DNA of 64,000 nucleotides from Carnegiea gigantea (taxonomy: Eukaryota; Streptophyta; Magnoliopsida; Caryophyllales; Cactaceae). Both the position numbers and the translations under genes were made by a program. The notes under the pieces are model-generated. The model did no database searches, was not told the origin of the DNA, and was given only the letters and a program-made list of their open reading frames with translations. The first letter of the stretch is position 1, and every line of letters starts with the position of its first letter. Of this stretch, positions 48,591 to 64,000 are shown piece by piece. The stretch is from the NCBI GenBank assembly GCA_029747015.1, contig JAKOGI010000534.1:470960-534959 (forward strand). The letters are read 5' to 3'.

Positions 48591-51500
48591 ATGAGTCTCT
48601 CTATTAACAAGGCTCTCCCAGATCTTTCAAAACTCGAACCTCTGGACGGAACCAACTACGAATATTGGTCCCAAAATCTTTTAATTTTCTTTGAATAGTT
48701 AGAAGTAGATTATGTGTTGTTCTCTGACCTATCTGAAGAGAATAATACATCTGAAACCTTTGCTGCTTCCCTTGATGGAATAATCAAAGACAAAAGCAAG
48801 ATTGCTGATGAGGCTACCTTGAAAAAATTTGAAAAAGACAACAAAATGGTCAGGGGCATCTATATAATCATATGACTAACCCTTTTTCCAATTTGTTTGT
48901 CACCTTCAAATCTAAAATTGGAAGTTAAGTATGGAGTTGTGACATTGAAAAGAAGAAATATGCGTTTGGTGCATAGCTTTGTTTTCAGATTACTGATGAC
49001 AAGTCAATCATGGAATAAGTTCATGTTTATGAGAACCTGTGGCAGAAGTTCTGAGTGAGAACATGAAGATGTGCGATATTCTATAGGCTAATATGCTGAT
49101 CGAGAAATTTTCACCATCCTAGAGTGACTACAGGAACCAGCTAAAATATAAGAAGAAAAATCTCACTCTATAGTAACTGATCAGCCACATGAGAACAAAA
49201 GAAGCTAATCACCTTAAAGATAAGATGGACTCTCTTTTTTTAAATTGCTCTTAAGCTAACCTAGTTGAATTTATTGTGCTTACAAATAGAGACAGGTTAC
49301 AGGTCAACCTTGTCGAAGACACAAAAATCATCTATGTAGTGGTTGAAGAGGCACATTTAGTGGCAAACAATGCTAAATGAATCTATGATGCTAGAGCTTC
49401 AAGGAACTTCTACACTAACAAAAAGTTTATGTAGGACTTTGAAAGACATGACAGATGGCGAATGCATCGATATGGGAAACTCTACCACTGCTAGAGTTAT
49501 GGGTAAAGAGAAGATTCTTCTAAAATTTACCTCTAGCAAATTGCTGTCCTGAAGCAATGTGATATATGTGCCTTCCCTTCATAGAACCTTAGTTTCAGGT
49601 GTACTTCTCAATAAAGTTAGATTGAAAACTGTTATTGGAGATGACAAAGCTGTTATATCTCATAATGGGGTCTTTGTTGGGAAGGGATATCTGAATGGAG
49701 GTTTATTTGTACTTAATCTTACTTCTAAGACCATGAATGAAAACACTTCTAATTCTGCTTATATTGCTGAGTCTGTTGATTTGTGGCATGGTAGGCTAGG
49801 TCATGTTAATTTTGCATCCATTAAATGACTCAAACATATGAAACTTATATCTGCTGTGAATGCCGACAATTTCATCAAATGCACTGTGTGCGTAGAAGCA
49901 AAATATGTGAAAAAACCCTTTAAGTCGGTTACTAGGAGACAAACAACATTGCTAGAACTAGTACACTCAGACTTAGCTAACTTCAAAAATACAGTTAGCA
50001 AAGGAGGAAAAAGGTATTACATCACCTTTGTAAATGACTGCTCTAGATATACCAAAGTTTATCTCTTTAAGTTAAAAAATGAGGCTGAGGAAATATTTTT
50101 GAAATACAAAGCAGAGATAGAAAATCAACTGGACCAAAAGATTAAGTGCCTTAGAATCGATAGGGGTAGAGAATATGAGACGAACTCTTTGATAGCCTTT
50201 TGTGAGAAAAATAGTATAATACATGAGGTTAGTGCAGCCTGTACTTCTTAACAAAATAGGATAGCTGAATGCAAAAATAGAACTTTTAAAGAAATGGTGA
50301 ATGCCATGCTTTTAAGTTTGGGACTTCTTGATAATATGTAGGGAGAAGCTATTTTATCTGCTTGTTGTATTCTTAATAGAGTACCCTATAAGAAGTTAGA
50401 CCAAACTCCTTATGAACTATGAAAAGGCTACACTCCTAATTTGAGTTTCTTAAGGGTGTCGGGGTGTTTGGCTAAAGTTCCCTGCCTGATATCAAAGGGA
50501 AAAACATAGGTCCTAAAACCTTCAATTATGTGTTTATTGGTTATGCTCAAAATAGTGCTGTGCATAGATTCATGTCATTGAATGACTTCTCTATTACTGA
50601 GTCTAAGGATGAAAAATTTTTTGTGCATGTATTTCCTTTGAAAAAGAGTGATTCTACTGCTGTGCATGAAACTATACCTATGCGTGAAACCATACCTTTG
50701 TCTGCTTCTAGTTCTGATATTAGAATCTCAGTTGATGAACCTAGGAGGAGTAACAGACCTAGAGTTGAGACTAGTTTTGGTCCTAACCTCCTTACTAATT
50801 TTTTTATTGAAGACTTTAATGTTAATTTCTTATCTGATGAACTAATATCTGCTTTCTTCATCGAAGAAGTTATCTGATGAACTAATATCTGCTTTCTTCA
50901 TCCAAGAAGTTCCAAAAACCTATAAGGAGGCTATGAGATTTATAGATGTTAGTTTCTAGAAGAAGCCATTAAAAGTGAATAAGATTCCATAGTATTTAAT
51001 CAAACTTGAGAGTTGGTTGAACTACCTAAAGATTGCAAATCCATTAGTAGTAAATGGATCTTCAAAAAGAAGTTAAGACCTGATGGTTTTATTGATAAAT
51101 ATAAAACTAGTCTAGTGATGAGGGGATTTAACCAGAAAAAGGGGATTGACTACTGCAACACATATTCTCCTGTGACTTAGACAGCCACAATTAGAACTCC
51201 AGTTGCCTTAGCTGCCATCCATGGTCTTATAGCGTATCAAATGGATGTGAAAATAGCACTCCTTAATGGTGACCTAGAGGAAGATGTTTATACGACTCAA
51301 CCAAAAGGTTGTATAATTCTTGGACAGGAGAATAAAGTATGTAAGCTTAGGAAATCTTTTTACAGCCTTAAGTAAGCTCCTCAATAGTGGTATGAAAAAT
51401 TTGATAGCACAGTAGTACAAAATGGCTTTGTTGTGAAGACCTCTTATTCTTGTGTGTATTCAAGGTAATAGGTTCAGATTGTGTGAGAATATATCTATAT

Positions 51501-52480
51501 GTGGATGACATGTTGATATTTGGTACTAATAAACATGCCGTTAATGAGACTAAAAAATTGTTATCTTCTCATTTTGAAATGAAGGACGTGGGTGAAACTG
51601 ATGTAATCCTAGGGATTAAGGTTAGAAAGACTAATAATGATTTTTCTTTGTGCCAGTCTAATTACATTGAGAAAGTATTGAAGAAATCTAATTGTTTTGA
51701 TGTGCTTCCAGTGAGAACTTGTTATGACCCTAGCATACTTCTTAAAAAGAATAAAGGACCTAGTATCTCCTAAACTCAGTATTGTAAAATCATAGGGAGT
51801 GTGATGTTCCATATGAACTATACTCGACCTGACATTGCTTATGTTGTTAATCGAATGAGTTGTTATACTCATAACCCTAGTAAAGAGCATTGGGATGCAT
51901 TATTTCATTTGCTTATGTTTCTTGAGAGGTACTATGGACTAGTGTTTACATTTTAGTAAATTTCCTGATGTGTTGGAAGAATTTTGTGAAGCAAATTGGG
52001 TTTCTGATAACGATGAAGTTAGTTCTCTTAGTAGTTATATATTTACCTTACGTAGAGGAGCTATCTCGTGGAAGTCTGCAAAGCAGACCTGTATCGCTCG
52101 ATATACAATGGAAGCTAAATTTATTACTCTTGAGTTGGCATGTCAAGAAGCTGAATGACGGAAAGGTCTACTAGCAAATATGCCACTATGGGGAGGCAGC
52201 CTACGACTATTTCCCTGCACTGTGACTCGCAGGCAGCAATCGAAGTTGCACACAACAGTATGTATAATGGAAAGAAGAGACATATCCACATTAGACATGG
52301 TGGGGTAAAACAACTACTAAAACACAACATCATTTCCTTGGAATACTTGAGATCTGAGAAAAATCTAGTGGATCCACTGACTAAGGGATTGACCAGGCAA
52401 GTCATTCTTGATACATCGAGGGGGATGGCACTCAAGCCCATGAATGAGATAATAAGGTGGATACCCTCTTGTGGTCAAAC
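48591..52480 (+). pseudogene. Ty1/copia gag-pol, heavily mutated
   Basis: The gag starts at 48591 (MSLSINKALPDLSKL...LDGTNYEYW). GAG_preIN carries LWHGRLGHVN (about 49780) and a CX2C after KC. The integrase core has VHSDLANF, FVNDCSRY and RIDRGREYE (49958-50180). RT begins KWIFKKKLRPDG (about 51052) and has DVKIALLNGDLEEDVY and the catalytic YVDD (about 51500). RNase H has ISWKSAKQTCIARYTMEAKF (about 52067), CDSQAAI (about 52222) and KRHIHIRHG. More than a dozen stops or frameshifts make it non-functional. Confidence 0.9.
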
Positions 52481-53048
52481 AAAGCCATATTACCCGCAAT
52501 ACGGATTACATTCTCATCCCTATGACGTGCGGTAGTGCTTATGGGAGGTTGAACTCTTATGCTCTGAATGGATCCATAGCCCGCTCGGGTTGTGCTATTG
52601 AGATACACTTGATGGATTCACCGCTTGATACATGTGAGGTTGAGCAACATTGTGCTCTTAATGATTCCATCGCCATGGTTTTTATGGTGGTTCATGTTGA
52701 GATGGACTTGATGGAATTACCTACGTAAGTGTAAAGGTTTGGCCGCCTTCTATGAGAAACTAAGGGATATCTCTCTAGAGCACTTATAAGACCCAAGGTG
52801 TGCGCATGGCCCTAAAAGGCGCTAGTTAGTTATTGTGTAATACACAGTGTCCATGAGAGTTGATATGTATTGTGGGGGTCTCAATCAGGGTCTATCAAGT
52901 TCAAGATTCGTTTACTCGATAAACACGGTTGCTGCCCTACTTTACTACATATCAATTCAATCGAAAGATATTGATACTTAAGTGAGTGTCTGATTCTTCC
53001 TTTGCCCAAATCTTCTCTTCGCCAGTCTGTATGCCATTAGTGGGGGAT
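52481..53048 (+). other. Copia 3' untranslated region and polypurine tract
   Basis: Non-coding, with loosely repeated GCTCTKAATGRATCCAT and GAGRTRSACTTGATGGA phrases. It ends in the PPT AGTGGGGGAT (53039-53048) next to the 3' LTR. Confidence 0.7.
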
Positions 53049-53741
53049 TGCTGTGCCCATATAGGTGGTTTTGGCAGTTGGAATGAGGTTTATCTTTACT
53101 TTCCTTCTTTGGACTTGTTGAATAATATTGGGCTTGGATTTAGTGGGGTTGTGGGGTGAGGGTGAACAACACACGTGTGGGCACGCGCTGTTCGCCCGGC
53201 AGGGTGCAACGTCGGAGTGGGCGTGGGCATGGGCATGGGCCTTATCTACTAATTTTTTGGAGAAAATTTCTTTTAATATTTTTGCCTGTTGGCTGCAGAT
53301 TTCTCTTCCATTTTTCTCCTTAATGGCTAGTTGCCCTGGTTTTTAGTAGCAAGAGTGGTGACCCCATTTTCTAGCCAGGAATTCACTTTGCGCCACAGAT
53401 GTTTCCTTCCTTTTTCTCACCTCAGGCAGCTTCAGTCTACAATATAAATAGCCTACTCCCCTGCACCGTCAAATCACACCAAACATCTCCTCGCCTCTCC
53501 TCTCCTTCTCTAATTTCTACTGTTCTCTTATCTGTTCTGAGAAATTGTAGTCTTGTGTATTCCAAACTTCTGGCAGTGATTACATGCGTTCAGCAAGCTA
53601 GCTGTGTAAACTTTGGGGAGCGAACGACTGTTTTCGATTTGCACCGAGATCGAGTCGGAGTCGCTTTCAAGGCAGTAGTACTCCCACAACACTACTCCGA
53701 TTCTCATTTCCTTTCCATTGATTTAGACTTATTTTCCTACA
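53049..53741 (+). repeat. Copia 3' LTR (693 bp)
   Basis: Starts TGCTGTGCCC and ends TTTTCCTACA. It has a TATAAATA box at about 53442-53449. It is homologous to the split 5' LTR with many differences, so it is an old insertion. Confidence 0.85.
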
Positions 53742-53792
53742 CATGTTACACTTAGTAACATTTAATTTGAATAATGAGCATTGGTTGTTACT

Positions 53793-53814
53793 CCCCCCCC
53801 CCCCCAAAAAAAAA
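53793..53814. repeat. C13A9 homopolymer junction
   Basis: Thirteen C followed by nine A, 51 bp outside the copia 3' LTR. Confidence 0.9.
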
Positions 53815-55268
53815 GAAGGGAAGATTAAAGTAAATTTAGCAAACGAGATTTATATATACGTGTTCTTTATTTGACTGCAAAGATTAAAGTAAACTATATT
53901 ACAAGGAAAAAAATAGAACCCCAAAAAAAGGCTTTCCCTTTGCCCAATGACATTCAAATTCTGGGCAAAAATAATGTGCGGCTACGAAATCCAACTGAAA
54001 TTTACGTAATATCTTGTGATTAATAGAAGCTGGATTTTTTGAACGGAAATTAGGTAGGAAATAACAAGAAAACTTGAATATTAGAAAAATCAAACTGGTC
54101 GCCGTATGCTCCAAAAGTCACTGAAATGTTTTCTTCCTTCACAAATGGAAGAGAAAAAATTGTCCTCCTTTGACCGTATTTTCTTGTATTTTTCCCTTTG
54201 CTACGAGACGTTGAACAAAAAGACTTGGGGGCAAACCAAAGGAGTCAATTTAGGAGTCCAAACACGGCTTGATCGTAAAAATGAAATAGGGTTTTAGCTT
54301 TTTATTGGTCAACTCGTAGAAAGTAGGAACCAAAGCCTTTAGGTCTTTCGACATTGATATAATAACTTGGAAACTGCCAGGTGATGAGGCAGCAATTTCT
54401 TTCACTTGGAAGTTGGTGCCTGATAGGGTTCTTACTTGGTCATGCTTTCACAACTAGGGTATTCTTTTTCCTTTTTCTTTTCTTTCCAACCTTGTGCAAT
54501 AATAAATTAATATGTGGGTTGTTGAGATTCGAACTCGGGATTTCTTGCTCAAAAAAGCTCTAATATCATGTTCAAAAACCAATTCAGCCAAAAGTTTAAA
54601 CTGATGATTAAAAGCCAAGAAACTCAACAATTTTGGTCTATCATTTTCAAAATTGCGACATCTATTGGACTTCAAAGTTTTATCTTCCTTGAAACCAACT
54701 ATACTTAAAAAGAAAAAAAAGATTGAATGAAAAGGCGAGTCGGTTATGACTCCACATCCCGCGTCCCCCTACTGCCTATAGCATACACTCGAGTGTATAT
54801 ACTCCCATATGACACATAAGCAATTATATATTAAAATGTAAATATATGACAAATACATCCCAGAAATATATATAAAATAGATATGGAAGCACGTACTCCT
54901 GAGTGTACATAATAATTTGTCGCATCCCCCCCAAAAGGGAAAAGAAAACTCCATGCAGTTGCATTTGCATATGGCCACCCATGTCCAATAGCATCATTAC
55001 AGTAAACAGAGCAACCTGTCAAATTGGTTGGGGAAAATGCAATATACCCAGACATGGATTGCATCAGCTGCACCTTCTGCCAAGAGAATATTAAACTTGA
55101 ACATCCATTTGGCAGGTGCTCTTTTAAGAAGTTTTCTCAGGTATGATGGAATGACTACAGTTCAGAGGTCATGACGACTTGTACTATTGCATTAGAGTGA
55201 TTATCTTTGCTGGCAATAGTACACTGCATTTTACCAGATTTGTAGGCAAGTAATTCTGAAATTTATGA
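53815..55268. other. Spacer with an LTR/PBS remnant, no gene seen
   Basis: No supported coding frame. On the minus strand, TGATATTAGAGC (54557-54568) resembles the initiator-tRNA PBS TGGTATCAGAGC, followed by CCCGAGTTCGAATCTCAACA, a combination common at the LTR/internal border of small plant LTR elements. A 16-bp perfect palindrome ATACACTCGAGTGTAT lies at 54783-54798. Confidence 0.5.
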
Positions 55269-55281
55269 CAGCAAGTGTACA

Positions 55282-55449
55282 GTAGACAGTCCGGTGTACA
55301 AGCATCATGCACGGTCCGGGGAAGGGCCGCACCCGAAGGGGTGAATTGTAATCAGCCTAACCTAACTTTGTTAGTGACTGATTCCCGGCTCGAACCCGTG
55401 ACCTTTTGGTCACACGGAGATAACCTTACCGTTGTTCCAAAGTCCCCTT
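55282..55449 (-). mobile_element. Au-SINE, near full length (168 bp)
   Basis: On the minus strand: AACAACGGTAAGGTTATCTC (box A region), GTGTGACC...GGTCACGGGTTCGAGCC (box B region), then AGGCTGATTACAATTCACC, CCCTTCGGGTGCGGCCCTTC and GTACACCGGACTGTC, the Au-SINE order. A perfect 13-bp TSD CAGCAAGTGTACA flanks it at 55269-55281 and 55450-55462. It lies about 1.3 kb beyond the malic enzyme stop codon. Confidence 0.88.
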
Positions 55450-55462
55450 CAGCAAGTGTACA

Positions 55463-56762
55463 ACAGCTAAAGATGATATTATGACAGGACCAGCAAGGAC
55501 TACAGTTAGCAAAAAGTATAGAAACTGGATGCCATCTGAAAATAATAGTATACATGGAAGCTTGGTTTTCAAGTAAATTACGTACATGTAAGCTTGGCTA
55601 AATTTTACACATTGGACATGTAACAAAAGAACAATGCATACAAGTGCAAGCAAAATTCCAACCCAAAATCAGTATAGGAGTTGACAATGGATGAAGTAAC
55701 CCTCAGACTTGTATATATATGCATGTCCTATTACTTTATCAATGTTTCAAGAACAGGATTTTTTCAGTGCTGCCAATTAGACAAGCAATAACTATAATTT
55801 TATGCAATTTTGCTCCTGACTATTATCAATCACCAATTTACCCAATTCTAGATCTCAGCTTGTACTCCATTCTTGACACTGACATTATCACAGTAGTGCA
55901 AATGCTTCATGCTGTTCAACTTCCTATACACCCTCGACTAGGAAGGTTCAAATCCAGTTGAATATACTTTGCCCCGTTGCCAAACTAGAATGCCTTGGAT
56001 TCACAAATCCCCTCTTGTTCTTTGGGAAAGGCGATGAGGGGGGTTAGTTCACACATTCATAAGCATGTCTTGTGACTCAGGATCAGGAAAAGGAAAAACA
56101 CAATAAAAACTGAAGATCACAAGCAAAATGGCATTCCCCTTTGAAACAGTAGATCCTCGGCAGGAACACCCCAGCACGACAGACTCTCCCAAAACAGGGA
56201 TGATGGAAACTGAAGATCACAAGCAAAATGGCATTCCCCTTTGAAACAGTAGATCCTCGGCAGGAACACCCCAGCACGACAGACTCTCCCAAAACAGGGA
56301 TGATGGAGTGGGCATGGGCTGGGCTTTCACTCAGGCCTGGGCCCAAGCCCATTCCCTATTGACTCTGGGCCAAACAATGGGACACAGCTTAAAGAACGAA
56401 CCAATTCCAAGCTTCAAGAGGCTTGACATTATACTAATTCATTGACAGTTTGCAAGTCACTGAATCATTCAAATGAAAGAAAGGTGTTTTGCGACCATCT
56501 GTATTTAGGCCTGTCGCTTGTCAACATCGTTGCTTCTCTTACCTAAAATACTAGGCCTCTGATCTAGTTTAGTCACTGAGGTGTAGACAGCCCCCTCCTT
56601 TCCTTCTTAGAGGCTGCAGGGTGTAAGTAATACAACATCACCAGGACTGTGTGCCATATGAAACAATAGAACTAATCATCAGACTATGCAATCGAGTCTG
56701 ACATAACCAAAAAAAAAAAAGTGCTCCAATAAAGGTCCCTGGATCTCCAAAAGTTTTTGCTA
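55463..56762. other. 3' flank of the malic enzyme gene
   Basis: No coding sequence is supported. The part next to 56762 should include the 3' UTR. It contains the exact 100-bp tandem duplication at 56107-56306. Confidence 0.6.
56107..56306. repeat. Exact tandem duplication, 2 x 100 bp
   Basis: 56107-56206 and 56207-56306 are identical by eye over all 100 positions (start AAACTGAAGATCAC, end GGGATGATGG). It lies about 460 bp past the malic enzyme stop. Confidence 0.95.
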
Positions 56763-63163
<6,401 letters not shown>

Positions 63164-63360
63164 GTCGAATTAACACGCTTGAAAAGGTTGAGCCTTCTAG
63201 CTTTTCGCTCAGTGAAGAGAGCCAGAGAAGAAAGAGAAAGAAACTGCTTGATTTTTTTTTCTTTTTCTCCTACTCTTTCTCCTCCTTCTCTTCCAGCTCA
63301 CAGATCTTCAGAAGACAACTGCAAACACTTCAGGGAGAGAGAAAGAGGAGAAAAACTGAA
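63164..63360 (-). promoter_or_regulatory. Probable 5' UTR of malic enzyme, CT/GA-rich
   Basis: The minus strand has TTTCTCCTCTTTCTCTCTCC (about 63333-63352) and a GA-rich stretch (63210-63290). Pyrimidine patches like this often mark TATA-less plant start sites. The transcription start is inferred only. Confidence 0.45.
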
Positions 63361-63442
63361 ACCTTGGTTTCTTCCCTTAAATGCAAGCAACTTAAACTGG
63401 GAGATAATTACCAAAAGGCCACTCCTATGAGATCACAATCTT

Positions 63443-63465
63443 GTGGGTCCTACCATTGTGGGACC
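63443..63465 (-). promoter_or_regulatory. Two tandem class-I TCP-type sites upstream of malic enzyme
   Basis: The minus strand reads GGTCCCAC (63465-63458) and GGACCCAC (63450-63443). Both fit GGNCCCAC, the published class-I TCP core, spaced 15 bp and 280-300 bp upstream of the start codon. Confidence 0.45.
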
Positions 63466-63479
63466 TACCTATCCGGTGA

Positions 63480-64000
63480 AGGGTGAGAAAAAAAACTAGA
63501 ACTGAAAATCGAGCCCAAAAATTTTGGCTAATCAATGGTTAAAGGAATCAAAAATAATTATGTCTTTTAAAAAATTATAAATCAAAAAAATAAAAAACTT
63601 AGGTAAAAGGTACATTGTTATTTTTCAATGGTAAAAATTTAATTTTTATTAAAATGTTTTAAACATAATAATGAAAATTTTAGGTGCAAAAGTATACTTT
63701 TTCTATTATTTATAAACCATTAATCAATAATTGAACTAAAAAATCAATTAATCGTACTAAAAAATCGATTAATCGAACTAAAAGATCGGTTAACAACTTT
63801 TTTTTTATGTGAATTTTGGACAAATCAAAATTTTCAATTAACTGAAAAGCAAATAATTGAAAATTTTAATTATGTTATAATTTGAAATTTTTTTGAACCA
63901 AAACTCTAATTAATTGATTTTTAACCTTGCTTTCAGGCCTTCGACCAGTGATGAAAAGATCACCGGCTTAGATTTCCGTGATGAGGTTGCTGGCTTTGAT
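63480..64000. other. AT-rich upstream DNA with a 21-bp triplicate
   Basis: No gene seen. Three imperfect 21-bp units lie at 63733-63794 (core ACTAAAAAATCRATTAATC). Composition rises in GC only in the last ~60 bp (FRPSTSDEKI-like frame, too short to judge). Confidence 0.55.

Larger units (their letters stand above)
39684..53741 (+). mobile_element. Ty1/copia LTR retrotransposon, decayed and interrupted by E2
   Basis: The 5' LTR is 39684-39844 plus 48034-48556 (split by E2); the 3' LTR is 53049-53741. The internal region codes for copia gag-GAG_preIN-integrase-RT-RNase H in the copia order, with many stops. The PPT AGTGGGGGAT sits just before the 3' LTR. Without E2 the element is about 5.9 kb. 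No TSD is certain: CATGT follows the 3' LTR (53742-53746) and occurs at 39633-39637, 47 bp outside the LTR start inferred by alignment. Confidence 0.88.

Noticed and set aside
54520..54570. tRNA-like TTCGAACTC stretch
   Set aside because: No cloverleaf can be drawn. It fits an LTR/PBS remnant instead.

Overview
This window is nuclear DNA of a flowering plant, almost certainly a eudicot. It has two intact intron-bearing genes in AT-rich DNA full of nested retrotransposons, a plant L1 LINE with a C-terminal RNase H domain, Au-type SINEs, MITE-like elements and long microsatellites. I cannot name the species from sequence alone.

Host genes (both on the minus strand). (1) A 1R-MYB/SHAQKYF transcription factor of the KUA1/MYBS3 type occupies 10802-15029: 3 exons and about 350 residues, with an N-terminal CCHC zinc knuckle, a KLFGVRL repression motif and an LSLGL EAR motif. 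(2) An NADP-dependent malic enzyme with a plastid-type N-terminus occupies 56763-63163. I could join 20 exons with consistent GT-AG junctions and phases into a 640-residue open frame.

Layout. 1-9670: a Tat-lineage Ty3/gypsy element (minus strand) split by a younger LTR element, here called E1 (562-6884, plus strand, TSD AGATA). 9671-15130: intergenic DNA and the MYB gene. 15130-20360: AT-rich DNA with microsatellites, SINE pieces and a Tourist-like MITE. 20376-25866: a full-length L1 LINE with a perfect 17-bp TSD. 25884-39683: gene-poor DNA with a hAT-like MITE, two Helitron-like relics, two long-TIR elements and (TA)n arrays. 39684-53741: a decayed Ty1/copia element whose 5' LTR was invaded by a second E-family element, E2 (39850-48033, TSD ATGGC). 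53742-56762: spacer with an Au-SINE carrying a perfect 13-bp TSD and an exact 100-bp tandem duplication. 56763-63500: the malic enzyme gene and its promoter. 63500-64000: AT-rich DNA.

Most interesting signal. E1 and E2 are related Athila-like, non-autonomous LTR elements. E2 carries gag plus protease and then goes straight to a long non-coding 3' domain, with no RT, RNase H or integrase. E1 lacks exactly the segment that in E2 runs from 42431 to 44546. That segment begins GTAAGA after AAAGAG, ends TACCAG, and its removal keeps the reading frame. E1 therefore looks like a copy reverse-transcribed from a spliced RNA that lost gag-pro but kept PBS, PPT, LTRs and 3' domain. A microhomology deletion (2 bp, AG) would give the same junction and must be excluded.
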